From Nymphaea colorata (Eukaryota; Streptophyta; Magnoliopsida; Nymphaeales; Nymphaeaceae): a DNA stretch of 64,000 nucleotides. The position numbers and the translations under genes are program-made. This document shows, in pieces, positions 1-12,074 of the stretch. The stretch is taken from positions 6,870,608-6,934,607 of the forward strand of contig NC_045142.1 in assembly GCF_008831285.2 (NCBI RefSeq). Reading direction: 5' to 3'. Every line of letters begins with the position of its first letter. Position 1 is the stretch's first letter. The notes beneath the pieces are model-generated. The model saw only the letters and a list, made by a program, of their open reading frames with translations, did not search any database and was not told the origin of the DNA.

Positions 1-1464
1 ATTTTTTAGCTTAATTACTTGTCATTTGTTAATATTCAGTTCCATTTGGAAATATCATTTATCAAAATTGGGTTTTTGGCAAAACCATCTTTTGACTGTC
101 ACCCTAAACACACCTCAAAGAACGTTTTGCCTCTAAAGTACCACCTTAAAGTGTCATTTAATCATGCCCTTGAGAATTTGTAGCAGCATTCAGATGTAGG
201 TCTGGTTAAATAGGGTTCAATTTCAACCTTTAAATACTCACTCTAGTGTTTACATAAAGCAGAAGCGAGTTTCAGGACAGCTATGTAAGGTGGTATGGTA
301 CTTCTTTGCTGAAAAGAAAACGGATCATGATCTTCCATTTTTTTAATGTTTAAACTGTATAATTGATTGTTTTTGAACTCCAAACACATGCAGCGAGTAG
401 GTCAAATTACCTAGTCCTCTCCTTTCATTAGTCACAATTAGCTCGTGGATGGACACTTCCTCCACCATCTTGTGCTCGAATTCCCAAAAGGGGTACCATT
501 TAATCTGGTTAATAATGAGCAAAATGATACAATTTTAAGTTGATACACTGACTACATAAAAAGCTTGACTTGGGCCACATAAAACTCTACTTATTATAAA
601 AAAAAAGTCATTAAGAGTTTAAGGCAACACTTTTCCAGCCACTGCCCTTTATAACTTTAGTATTGGCAAATAGGTATAACTTAAATAGATACACCATCAT
701 TTACCATTTAAATAAACAGTGAAATTCTCCGAACATCTAACAAAGAAAGAGGAGGGAGAGAGAGTGTGTGTGTGTGTGAACTCAGAATTTCAAATCTTGT
801 GTTCAAAGCATATATCCTGTGTTCTATGTGCTACAAATTGAATTTTGACACTTGTATATTTTTCTAGAAGCATATAACAAAAATATTAATGACGAAAGAA
901 CTGTATACTCAAAATAACCTATAAGAAATGGAATTTATACTTAAATTACCTGTGCATAATAAATTAGAGCAACCAATAATGGATATATATATATATATAT
1001 TAAAGCATTTGTCTCAAAAAAGTCAAGTGCATGTTGTAGGCATCGGGTTGCAAATCATCTTGGGTTCCAAATCACATAGGAAGCCCTAAAAACTAATGTG
1101 CAAGCTGATATTCATCAAATTATATCACACCGTGTCAGTCAAGGGATTGGTATCTTTGTTATTTCATTAACATATTGGTCAATATCTTATAAGGACCGAA
1201 CAGACCAATATTGGTAGAAATATTGCATGCATGGACAAAGTTTGTAGGTTATTCCATTCAAATTTAGAATTCAGATATCCATTTTTTAATGTCTATTATT
1301 CGATAGAAATTCAAATATAAAAATCGAACTTGGATCTGATTTAGATTTCAGATTCATGGTCATTCAATTTTCATGAAATAGCTTGATTTAGTGTGTGACC
1401 TGACTTTCCGTTAAAAATTTAGTTTTCTTCCTATTACGGAGAAATGTTCTCTCCTCTCAACAGC

Positions 1465-1472
1465 TATAAATA
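1465..1472 (+). promoter_or_regulatory. TATA box, module P copy 1
   Basis: The motif TATAAATA sits in the context cagctataaatagagac and matches the plant core-promoter consensus. The same 8-mer and flanks are kept in eight other P copies. If active, transcription would start roughly 30 bp downstream and run toward the palindrome at 2886-3996. Conservation may only reflect recent duplication. Confidence 0.45.
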
Positions 1473-1922
1473 GAGACATACATGGGGAGGGGCAAGGCAC
1501 CAAATTCCAAGGCAAAGAGCTTGTACTAGAGTTGGGAATGACCCTAACCATGCTATGCTCCTTGCTGGAAAAGGGCCTGTTGGCCATTTTGTTCAAATTG
1601 GTTTTGTTTTCCTTTTTTCTTCAACCATCTTCCTATGGGTCTTCTTCTTCTTCATCCTCCTTTTTCTGTTTCCTTTTTTTAATTGTCCCATCTACCATTG
1701 GCAGCTATTCATCTGATGTCTGGTTTTATTTTGTCAAACTTAGTTATTCTATAACTTATTCACCAATAATGAGCTTCTGCTACATGAAGCTAATGCATTT
1801 GCTAAATTTAAAAGGTATGTTGAATAAAGGGTATGTTGAAAAGCCGATGAATATAACATAGCAGGTTACAAGTTGAGTACTGGAGAAAATAGGCAGCCGC
1901 AAGGATGTCAGCTGTTTTCCCA

Positions 1923-2870
1923 TACAGTATGACTCGCTTTTGTCACTTTCGTACTCATAATAATATCCCCAAATAAAACTAGTAATCTTGCTTATTTTCA
2001 TAATCTCTCTCTCTTACGAAGAGGGCTTTTACGCTCGACTTAGAAAAATACATTTGAAACCTTCAATTTTTCTATTGTTTCAATAATAGGGTTGGAAGCT
2101 GAAGATTTTGAGCCCGTGACCTTTTTCTTTTCACGTCTTTCCTCAAAACCTGTTGAAGCATATTTTTAATGTCTTTTAAATTGACAATGAAAAATTCTAT
2201 TTCAAATTGAATTTGTATGTTAAGAACCCATTTTCAAAATGTATGGGTACTCCATATGTGAAAACCTAACTAGTCATTTAGAAAGCTTATTAATTCGTTA
2301 GATATTTGGGTGACGTGAAAAAAGCTGCTAAAAGTCAAGATTGACGTGCTATTCTGACTCAAATTCTTTGTCTATTGTGAAAATAAGCAAGATTACTAGT
2401 TTTATTTAGGGATATTATTATGAGTATGAAAGTGACAAAAGCGAGTCATATTGTATGGGAATGAATATAAAAATATTTAAAATTTGATGAAGAAATCAAT
2501 TGATTTGTTCAAATTGGATTTGATTTTAACACTTAAGAAATGGAATTTGTTTCGATGCGTATTTAATGGATTGTTTCGATGCGTATTTTAACACTTAAGA
2601 AATAGGATTTTATTGTCAATTTAAAAGACATTAAAAATATGTTTCAACAGGTTTTGAGGAAAGATGTGAAAAGAAAAAGGTCACGGGCTCAAAATCTTCA
2701 GCTTCCAGCCCTATTATTGAAACAATAAAAAAATTGAAGGTTTCAAATGTATTTTTCTAAGTCGAGCGTAAAAGCCCTCTTCGTAAGAGAGAGAGATTGT
2801 GAAAATAAGGAAGATTACTAGTTGGGGATATTATTATGAGTATGAAGTGACAAAAGTGAGTCATACTGTA
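1923..2870 (+). mobile_element. Foldback (MITE-like) element with ~280-bp inverted arms
   Basis: The left arm (1923 to about 2213) and right arm (about 2600-2870) are inverted copies that look about 95% identical by eye. The ends are tacagtatgactc and gagtcatactgta. The middle holds an extra copy of the right end (2373-2461), so the element may be a nested or rearranged pair. It has no coding capacity. The equivalent position in copy C (around 40182-40202) and in 12541-12570 lacks it, so it inserted after these copies separated. I could not define a clean target-site duplication, so the superfamily is open. Confidence 0.75.
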
Positions 2871-2885
2871 TTACAGGTTACAGGC

Positions 2886-3996
2886 CATTTTAATTATTTA
2901 TGCCTGCGTGTGTTGGGCCTCTTAGAGAAAACAAGGCGGCCGCAGAGAGGACATGTGAAGAGGGGAGAGTAAGACGATGATGCCAGCACAATTTTGCCCA
3001 TCGGATTTGCTCATTTTCCTTTCTTGTTTGCAGGGGACATTACGAATTTCGTGATACATCTTTGGCTGAAGTAGAAAACGAGGAAAAAAAGATAAGGGGA
3101 GACGAATTCCCTTTTACCTTTTCACTCTTTCGCTTCTTGAAGACTGTTTTTGGTGAAACCACAGGGGGAGTGAGAGATTGTCTTTTGGATTTTTTATTCA
3201 GTGAGCTTGCTTGTTTTTGTTTTTTCTCTCAAGGTTGGAGCTTTCTAGCTTTGGAGAGGGAAAGTCAATGAAGATTTGGGAGAGTTTCTGGTGTTCTTTA
3301 GGGTAATTACTTCTTTGGTGCTGGGATATCTAGGGGTCGTAATGGATTCGGAACAGAGATGCAAAAGGTCTGATAGAATGCTGTGGCATAGCTCGGCAAT
3401 AGAATTTCCAGGAAATCATTGTGCGTGTCACTCGCTCGCGAAAAAGCACAGGGTAATGCCTGGACATTGCCTAGTAATGCCACTGCTTCCTGTCGATCTT
3501 TTGCATCTCTGTTCCGAATCCATTACGAGCCCTTCATATCCCAGCAAATAAGAAATAATTACTCAAAATGACACCCAAAACTCTCCCAAATCTTTGTTGG
3601 CTTTCCCTCTCCAAAGCTCGAAGACCTGATCCCTTGAAGATATTAAAAAAACCAAGCGAGGCCATTGAATAAAACAGCTTAAAGACAACCTCTCATGCTC
3701 CACGTTCTTTCACCGAAGATGGTCGTCAAGAAGCAAAAAAGTGAAAAAAATGAAGGGAATTCGCCTAACCTTTTTCTTTTTTCCTCATTTCCAGCTTCAG
3801 TCAAAGATGTATCACACAATTCCAAATGTCCCCTGCAAACAAGAGAGGAAAATGAGCAAATCTGATAGGCAAAAGTGTGTTGGCATCTTCATCTTACTCC
3901 TCTTTGCATGTCCTCCCTGTGACCGGGTTGTTTTCTCTCTCCACCAAAAGTGGCCCAACGGATGGGCAATTACACAAGGCATAAATTATTAAAATG
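2886..3996. repeat. 1.1-kb imperfect palindrome, copy 1
   Basis: The sequence from cattttaattatttatgcc is matched by its own reverse complement ending at ggcataaattattaaaatg, with the centre near 3441. Arms are about 500 bp each. The best-matched part is the inner 60 bp (about 3320-3381 against 3494-3546), which includes ggattcggaacagagatgc on one strand and its complement on the other. Homology runs almost to the centre, leaving only a few tens of bases as loop. RNA across it would fold into a very long hairpin. It could be a foldback transposon or a hairpin small-RNA source. No terminal duplication was found. Confidence 0.85.
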
Positions 3997-6067
3997 GGTC
4001 TCCCTTTCAAGCTTGTTCAAGTCAACTCAATGCAGTGAATCTCTTGTTAAATTCATCGAGCTTGTTTAAACGAGATCGATAATGTTAACGTATGAGTTCA
4101 CGATTCAAAAGGTGAGCCGGTAAGACCTATGAGTTGAGTTGACTCCCATAAACTTGAGCCACCTCAAGTTCCATAAACTCATAACTCGACTCACTAAAGT
4201 AAATGAGTCGAGAGCTGTGAACTTAAGCTTGATTTGCGACACCAAAAATTCAGCTAAAACTCGAGCTATAGTTGAGCTTTGCTGAGGAGAATCAAGCCAA
4301 CTGGACTCATTGTTCTCCCACTCCAAATGTGTGAAAAGACATAAAATGTGCTACATTCATAAGCAAAGATTCATAATATGATATTTATGGTCTAAAATCC
4401 ATGATCCAATATTTAGAAACCCAGATCCGAAATGCAATACCTGAGATCCCAAAATCAAATGTGCTAGAATTGGGTTTAATATCATGATTTAGATCAGCAT
4501 ATGGTTCATTATTTGAATCCAATTTTTTGAATTTAAATCCAAGTTCCGAATAAGCTAAGGGTAGGCCGGTCAAGAGTACTAGGTTTAGTCTTACCTAAAC
4601 TGGACTTGAACCTACTTGGGATGGTCTTATGCTTGATCTTAGTGAAGCCATATGACATGGTATGATCTTCATTCTTTTTTTTTATACATGGATATTAATG
4701 AAATTTACTAGATATAGGACTATGGGACTTTGTTCATAGATGGTGGGCTCTAAGAAAGGTATGGACTAGGCAGTAGAAAGCTGAACTAACATTGGACTGC
4801 AACGCCACATGACCTAGGGCTTTTCAAATCATTTTAAGAAGTTGATTTTGAAAACATCTTAGAAAAAACTATGATTTTTAAGGAGTTATTGTATGAAGAT
4901 CCAACTAGATTCAGGTTTCACACATCTGAGCTAATGCCACAGGGTATGCTACCAGGCTGACCCCGTCTAGTTTCATACAAGTGGTGCATGTGGGTGCAAG
5001 GTGATCTAGTTGCGTGGTAAAATAATAATGTATTGCATGATTGATAAAAGTATAAAAGAAATATATTCTATATGCCTGATTCAAGCAAAAAATAAGTAAG
5101 CAAAACCATGTATTAAAAAAATGTGATACGGATGGGAGAGGCATATGTGATCCCTATCTAGCCTAAAAAAGTTAAATTAAATCTATGCTATGAAAACAAA
5201 TATACTAAACTAAAGCATTGCAATCGCAAATAAGAAAAACTAGGAACTAAGCAAAAAACTAAATTAGACTATGCATGCTAAAAGCAAAAAAAAAAAACTA
5301 AAAAAATGCATAAATGAAAAACAAAAAAAGAAGAATGCTAAATTACAAATAAGGAAATAAAGAGGAAGGAAAAAAAATTACATGAACCTGGAGATCTGAC
5401 CGAGCAGACACCTTTGTACTAAGCCTGGTTGGGCCTATGTTGAGTACTAATGCAGCCAAAACCAACACTTAAACCACGACTAGAAAAATTCAACTTGTTT
5501 GAGCTAAACCTTATGAGTAACCTGCTGAAATTTCACCAATTATTTTGGGCTTCTCTAGGTAAGCTCAACGTGAGTGAAAAAAAACAATTTTAATCAAATT
5601 GAAATTTTACAAATAGGGGTGTACCCTATTTGTAGGAGTGAGAGAGGTAGTGGGGTCAACCCCTCAAGAGCAAAAACCATTTGATTAAAATGGTGTTTTT
5701 TTCTTAAATGTATTTGCTAAGATCTCATACTGACTTCAAATTCAATTTTGCAAAAAAGCCACACTTTCACCTAGAACTATTGATTGATTTTTATGAAGGA
5801 TTCCACTGACACTAAGTGTGGAGAATGAACGATGCGAGAAAATGATGAGGAGAAAACACATATTAAAACCATAGTTTAAAACTTAAAATAAAACAAAAAA
5901 AAAATATTCATTCTAACCACATACAAATACCAATTTTCTTTCCATCTACGTCAGAGTGCTGGGCAAAGAATTTTGCAAGTTTCAAGTCCTTTTGTGCAAA
6001 TGGATACTAAGCATGGAGTGAGAAATTCCCAATGCATTTTTGAAATATTATGTGCATTAAGCTCACA

Positions 6068-6115
6068 CATGGATCCTGGATCTGGGTTGATATTGAGACC
6101 CAGATCTGGATCCAT
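6068..6115. repeat. Short inverted repeat (hairpin)
   Basis: The arms atggatcctggatctgggt and its near-complement acccagatctggatccat flank a loop of about 10 bp. It also occurs in the other Q copies (about 19075 and 43084, the latter slightly changed). Confidence 0.5.
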
Positions 6116-7080
6116 AGCAAAAGGAAATTATAGAAGATGGATCTTACTACGATATTGATATTTGGACCATGATTTGATGTCCGGGAATTGGAATTTTGAA
6201 TAATGGATCTAGGTTTATGAAAATAGATCTCAGGTCTGAGACTTGGATATGAGATCCAGATGTAGAAATTAGACTTGGGTCTGAAATCTAGGTCAAGAAT
6301 TTGAAATGGCATGAACTTGGACCTAGCTCAACGTAGACAGGATTCAGTACTTAAAAATTGGTTTGGACTTAGGTTGGGTGCCGGTTCAGTGGGCTCAGCC
6401 TGAGTGCTATTTTTAGAAAATCTAGGTTTAGTGAGAAATTAGGGCGGGCAGAGCCTAAGGTGGTGGAGCCTACCAGATTCATGTGATTGTCTTCAAAAAC
6501 TAACTTAGGTTCAAGTGACTCATAAATTAGGTTTTACAAAAAAATATGCACATGGTGGTAAATAACCAAAGTACCACTATGTGTTATTTTAAGTTGAAAC
6601 ATGTTCAGATAAGGAAGCTAGTTTGAACAAAGGTTCTAGAAATTAAAGAACATCATAAAGCAAGGTATATGCAGCCTACGTCTTTTGTTTATGTAGACAA
6701 ATATGGCTAAAAAAAAAGGTCATTTTAAACTTGTGTGTAATTTTGGAATTCCATATGAGTTTCCTCGAACTAAGTGAACCAGCTTATGGACCTGCTTTTA
6801 AGATGGCTCTAGAGAAAATATTACTGAAAAATTCCTTCCGGATTGTTTTAAAAATAAAAATTTCAATTATTCCCAAGCTGCAAATGTCAAATTTATAAAG
6901 GGAAACCAAGTATGGCTTAAAAAATCTAGTTATCCTTGAAATTTTCATTAGTGTAGCCGAAGGCGCTTGGAAAAGCTACTTACCAATAAGGATATGCTGA
7001 AAAAAAAAAGATCCAGTTCAACTAAATTGAGCTTCAGAGCATTTTAGAGCAAGTACTAGGAATGAACTCCATGGCTTTAA

Positions 7081-7525
7081 GAACTGAATTGAAATCAACC
7101 TGGGACAAATGAATTCAAACCAAACTAAGAAAAGGTTGAAGTATATGTAATGAAAATAATCTCAGCTTGATTTCAGCTTAGTCTATCAAGTTGAGCTCAA
7201 ATTCAGCTCAAACTCCTGAACATATGAGGGAGAAATATCTCTAGGGCCTTTAAAAGTGAACTGAACTCAACACAAGATGATTGAACTCAAAACAAACTAT
7301 GATAAGATCAATTTGTGCATGATAAACATAATCTTATCTCGGTTTTAAGCTCACTCTATCTGGTTGAGGTTAAATTCAACTCAATCCCCTGAAAATAGTA
7401 GCGAAAAAGAGCTTTGAATTGAATTGAACTCAAACCGAGGTAAATGAACTCAGATCCAACTTAAATTATCTTGATTTATTCATGATAAACATGATCCTAG
7501 CTTGATCCAACTCAAAATTGACAGG
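7081..7525. repeat. Diverged tandem repeat, ~165-bp unit, about 2.7 copies
   Basis: Three successive blocks each carry the same series of words: aattgaa(a/c)tcaa, a ga(a/t)aa(c)ata motif, a gctcaaattcagctcaa-like core and a closing ctgaa(a)(a/c)ata segment. Blocks start near 7081, 7255 and 7417, and the last is short. Related arrays are at 20088-20532, 44097-44545 and, with one more unit, 35512-36437. Confidence 0.6.
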
Positions 7526-7893
7526 TGCACGGTTTCAGTGAGTTGAATGAGCTTGAGTGAGCTCATTACAAGCTTAGAAAACCCTAGTGAGCTGACTAGC
7601 AACTATTTAGGTTATGTAAAATTGAGAAATGACTTAAATACTCGAATGTTAGGCAATTCTCAAAAATTTAGTGAAAATCTCTTGTCTCCAAATCAAAATG
7701 ATTGTGTGCAGGTGTTAAATGGTAATTTTTAGCTTAGCCAACGTAGGTCATCTGGTTCTAGGTGCTCAATGCTAATGTGAAATTTGCTTGTTTGGCCAAA
7801 AAAAGACCTTTGAAAGTGTAAAATAGTCATTTGGACTTGTAAAATTTGAGCCTTCACACACCCAATTTGTAGAATAATCTCCATATCAGCTTC

Positions 7894-8073
7894 TCATTTC
7901 ACCTGAATTATAAATAAACCTCTTGGGTGAGTACTAAAATAGACGGGTACCAGTACCAACCATTGATCCCACAACTCATTGAAGATAATGAAAAAATTTG
8001 GGTCATGGCTCGATATTCCAATAGCTTCTAGCATGGTTCTCACCCAGGTGATTTCAGTGGTAGTTTGGGTCAT
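7894..8073 (-). pseudogene. Possible Ty1-copia RNase H fragment
   Basis: A 59-codon open stretch on the minus strand contains [17 protein letters not shown]. This resembles the start of the plant copia RNase H segment, where a T-E-(I/V)-x-W-(L/V)-x-x-L-L-x-x-(L/I)-G-I pattern precedes the WCDN motif. Downstream the resemblance fades; a possible LW-D remnant is out of register, and neither the expected WCDN nor the RTKH block is intact. The match is short and judged by eye. It could be chance. Confidence 0.35.
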
Positions 8074-8102
8074 GGTTCAATATTCTGACTCTGTACTACG
8101 AG

Positions 8103-8242
<140 letters not shown>

Positions 8243-9739
8243 GCTCCATCGTCCCGATGCAAGTCTCTCAAATATCTGCTGAAACAATAAAACAACTCAC
8301 TCCAATTTACTAGACTTACACAAAGCCCGAAACAAGCACCAGCAATATAAAAATGCTCTCAATATTCATGTACATCAGCTTTTCCTCTATCAAGAGTATA
8401 CCACAAAATATTACCTGTTAGGCAGTACCAAAATGCACAAGCCTAAAAATCTTTAAAATTCCCTGGCTTAGGAAGTTCATGACAAAAGATGGGCACCCAT
8501 CAGCACCTTCATCTCGAGAAAGAAGAGCTCATGCCCCCATTTTCTACAAACTTTTAAGACTTGCTTCCTTCATGACTTTCGATAATGCCTTGCAGCATAG
8601 TTTAAGCCACATAATCAACATCCACCGTATGGAAAAATTACGCCTTGCTGCCAGTTAAAAGATTCAGCGACACCACTACATTAACGGTTTTAACATCCCA
8701 TCAGTAAAACCTATATTGGCGTTTCTGCATTCTCACTTTCATTATTGGCCCTTTAGTAAATCACATATTCTTTGTAGCAAGGGATTCCCTCTCATCAAGG
8801 CGAGTAACGTTTTTCATAGGGTGGCCTCCTTTCTCGAGAATACCTGGTGAGGGGAAGGCCCTCTTCCTTTTAATCTACACAAGTTAATCTGTACAGCATA
8901 AAAAAAAAATCGTTAGACAGGATGTGTTACCAATACAACAGTTTGTTCGGTCCCACCTAGGATTCCCCAGTACCCTGTAGTCAAAATTGTGGGCCCTAGA
9001 TATGACTTAGATCCGAACCCGAATATTTTATATGGACAAAAACAGGTAGAGTTTCGACGTGCAAAATAATTCTCAATAATAAACTTGACAAAGCTTACTT
9101 CAAAAAAGCTTAATCACCAAACCAATACAAAGTGACCTCAACAAATGATGATGTAAATGCACCAAGCACACTTAAATAATATATTTGCATTATATGCCAA
9201 GATTAAACTTCCAAACGTGAAGTACAAGAACACACCTCAACAATCTCAAGTAGTGAGCTATCACCCAGATACCCAACGTCCTTGCACATGAGCACACACT
9301 TGAAACACCCACACTCCATCTCACAAACTGAACACACAACTTACTCAACTCTTGCTCAAGGCACTCACCACTCTCTTGATGCTTGACACAAAGGCCAGCA
9401 CTCCCATTTATAGTGATTGATAAGGTCGGTGGTGAAGGTTACACCACTTTCTAATTCCTATGTTGAAATCAGCTTCAACTTAGTCTGTGTTTCCTTGACA
9501 TGTAAGATGCAAAAGCATAGCACCAAAAGCAATTGAATCAAATTAGAGACATGCCCATTCAACCCCTAGCATGACTAGCAGCACTATGCACCTTGAGGGT
9601 GGTACTCATGTCTCTTAACATTGTCAATTGAATCTAAACACCGAAAGATGGTCAGATTTTCAACTGGTTACCTTCTCCTTCACATAATTCTTTCATCATC
9701 AGGGCAAATGAAAGTTACTATCTTGAGTGCCTAATTGAA
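8243..9739 (-). repeat. Module R, copy 1
   Basis: Most of the sequence has no intact gene on either strand. The minus strand shows an exon-like block (9236-9438) and a candidate second exon start at 8278, where tttcag is followed by codons for [11 protein letters not shown]. The module ends in a (CT)n tract. Copies are at 21253-22747, 26916-27913, 45182-46679, 52761-54203, 58615-60033, 61131-61777 and 62878-63037. R could be a gene-fragment duplication, or part of a minus-strand LTR: a TATAAATG and a GTG-rich stretch inside the block look LTR-like. Confidence 0.7.
9236..9438 (-). pseudogene. R-module exon-like block, frameshifted copy
   Basis: This aligns with the 68-codon open block seen in five other R copies but is 203 nt rather than 204. 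One base is missing near agtaagttgtgtgttc, where other copies read agtaagttcgtgtgttc, so the frame breaks. The end corresponding to the splice donor reads gag|gtgtgt. The same lesion is in 22245-22447. I do not recognise the protein. Confidence 0.4.
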
Positions 9740-9769
9740 TCTCTCTCTCTCTCTCTCTGTCTCTCTCTC
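9740..9769. repeat. (CT)n microsatellite
   Basis: The CT run has one GT interruption, followed by a short CA run. The same boundary between modules R and P is marked by CT tracts at 22748-22778, 27914-27948, 46680-46753, 54204-54239, 60034-60065 and 61778-61803, with lengths differing between copies. Confidence 0.95.
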
Positions 9770-9770
9770 A

Positions 9771-11974
9771 TGCACACACACCATAGCGAAATGCAAGTGT
9801 TGCCAATTTACTGAATACAAAGGAGCATTTCAACCATTATAGAAGAGGAGGTATTTTAGTCAGTTTTGTAAATAATCATCCCCATCATTCCATTTTTTCC
9901 CTTACAAGTGGATTTTTTTTAATTAGAAGGCAAATTTTGTCATTTGAGCTAGAAAAACAATTTTCATCTTCTAGCCCCAACATATAACTCTAATGTTTAT
10001 ATAAAGAAGAAGAGAGTTTCAGGACAACCATAAAATGTGGGGTATGGTTCTACTTTGCTGAAAAGAAAAAGGATCATGATCTTCCATTTTTAAATGTTTA
10101 GACTGTTCTTCTTGGAAGTTGAAATTGCCTCATTTATCTTAGTTGCTGCCAAATTCTATTAATGGATGTTTGATTGTTTTGAACTCCATACACATGCAGC
10201 GATTATGTCCAATTACCTAGTCATGTCTTTTGCTTAGTCACAATTAACTCGTGGATGGATATTTCCTCCACCATCTTGTGATCGAATTCCCGAAAGGGCA
10301 CCATTTGATTTGGTTAATATTGAGCAAAAGGATACAATTTTAAGTTGATACGCTGACTACATGAAAAGCTTGGCTTGCGCATATAAAACTCTGTTTATTA
10401 AAAAAACATACTATCATTAAGAGTATATGACCGCACTTTGCCTGCCACTGCCCTTTACAACTAGACTAGTATTGGCAAATATGTATAACTTAAAGAGACA
10501 GTGAAATTCTCTGAAAATCTTACAAAGAAAGAGGAGGAGAGAGAAAGAGTGTATGTGTGTGTGTGTGTGAGAATTCAGAATTTCAAGTCTTGTGTTCAAA
10601 GCATATATCCCATTTTCTATGTGGTAGATGGAATTTTGACACTTGTATTTTTTCTAAAAACATGTAACAAGGATACTAATGAAGAAAGAACGGTATACTC
10701 AAAATAACCTATGAGAAATGGACTTTATACTTAAATTACCTGTTGATAGTAAATTAGAGCTTTACCAGGAATGGATACATATATTATAGCATTTGTCCCT
10801 AAAAGTCAAGGGCATGTTGTAGCATCGGGCGGCAAATCATCTTGGATTCCAATCACATTGGAATCCTCAAAAACTATTGTGCATGCTGATTTCATCAAAC
10901 TCTGTCACACAGTGTCAGTCAAATGATTGGTATCTTTGTTATTTCATTAATATATTGGTTAATATTGTACAAGAAACGAACGGACCAATATTGGTAGAAA
11001 ATATTGCACGCAAGGACAAAGTTTGTAGGTTATACCATTCAAATTTCGATTTAGATATCCATTTCTTAATGTCTATTACTCGACAGAAATTCAAAAAATA
11101 AAGTCGAACTTGGATCCAATCTAGATTTCAGATTCATGGTCATTCAATCAAGTTTTCCCTACAAAATTTGCTTAGAAAGTCAATATTTCTGAAATAGCTT
11201 GATTTAGTGTGTGACCTGGCTTTCGGTTCAAAATTTAGTTTCTTCCTATTGTGGAGAAAAATTATTTCCTCTCAGCAGCTATAAATAGAGACAGACATGG
11301 GAGCAGAAAGGCACCAAATAAAAAGGCAAAGTGCTTGTACTAGAGTTGGGAATGACCCTAAGCTTGCTATGCTCCTTGCTAGGAAAGGGCCTATTGGCCA
11401 TTTTGTTCAAATTGGTTTTGTTTTGGGCTATGTTTTAAGGATTAGATCAGATTTTGTCGCTTTTTAAGTCCCTCTCTGTCCTCCTCTCTATTTTTGTTTG
11501 TTTGTTTTTTCGTCTATTTCCTCTTCCCTTGTTTTCCGTTTTTCTTCAACATCTTCCCTGTTTCTTCTTCTTCGTCATCCTTCTTTTTCTGTTCCTTTTT
11601 TGAAATCGTCCACCTACCATCGGCAGCTATTCTTCTCATGTCTGGTGTTATTTTTCAGACTTGGTTATTCTATTACTTATTCTATGCATCCGGCTTTTTC
11701 ATAGTGCACGCTTCAAAATCCTTTTTTTAGTGGCAACCCAGGTCATGCCAATGACTATAGGTCTTGTATCGCAGACCCTCTTACCAGACAATGGGTGACA
11801 AAAGCAATAGTTTTAAATTTACTTCTCTACTTACCAGATAATGTCGGTTGGAATATTTTTCTTGTTTCTGGAGCTTGGTAAAGGGAAAAAAGTACAGGAG
11901 CTTAATTTGCACGCAGTTTCTGCTTTGACTCTTTCCACAAAGGTAGGTTGAGCAGCCGATGAATATGACATTTT
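9771..11974 (+). repeat. Module P, copy 2 (ends at the assembly gap)
   Basis: This matches 22779-24988 throughout but carries many one- or two-base deletions in simple runs (for example at 10526, 10853, 10890, 11196 and 11230). It has a (GT)n run at about 10551-10570, a TATA box at 11280 and a T-rich leader. The N gap cuts it just before the palindrome would begin. I see no gene in it. The ORFs at 11494-11730 are translations of polypyrimidine sequence. Confidence 0.8.
11280..11287 (+). promoter_or_regulatory. TATA box, module P copy 2
   Basis: TATAAATA in the same context as at 1465, followed by gagacagacatgg. The downstream palindrome is missing because of the gap. Confidence 0.4.
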
Positions 11975-12074
11975 NNNNNNNNNNNNNNNNNNNNNNNNNN
12001 NNNNNNNNNNNNNNNNNNNNNNNNNNNNNNNNNNNNNNNNNNNNNNNNNNNNNNNNNNNNNNNNNNNNNNNNNN
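11975..12074. other. Assembly gap of 100 N
   Basis: Exactly 100 Ns, a length commonly used for gaps of unknown size. It interrupts module P between its leader and palindrome. The sequence on the right belongs to a different, C-like P copy, so the true order here is unknown. Confidence 1.

Larger units (their letters stand above)
1..4330 (+). repeat. Module P, copy 1 (TATA leader, foldback element, 1.1-kb palindrome)
   Basis: The stretch to about 1400 is AT-rich non-coding sequence with a short (GT)n run near 765-778 and an (AT)n run near 982-1000. It continues into a TATA box, a T-rich leader and two inverted-repeat structures. After the second palindrome (4000-4330) there is a tail rich in ctcga/gagct words. 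I see no conserved protein. The short ORFs at 1532-1861, 3062-3271 and 3276-3551 are low-complexity, and the last two lie inside palindrome arms, so I do not call them genes. Homologous P copies occur from 9771, 12075, 13009, 22779, 27949, 31741, 37706, 46754, 54240, 60066, 61804 and 63038. Confidence 0.8.

Noticed and set aside
1532-1861. A 109-codon hydrophobic ORF, repeated at 14533 and similar at 39321 and 48436
   Set aside because: The hydrophobicity comes from a T/C-rich tract read as F, S and L. Other copies are broken by indels and no family pattern is visible.
7081-7525. Spaced repeats considered as a CRISPR-like array
   Set aside because: Units are about 165 bp, diverged and directly adjacent, with no short identical repeats or unique spacers. 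The context is a plant genome.
8990-9060. Primer-binding site for an LTR element near tggtaacacatcctgt (minus strand)
   Set aside because: It does not match the usual plant initiator-tRNA site (tggtatcagagc), and no LTR ends were found at the right distance.
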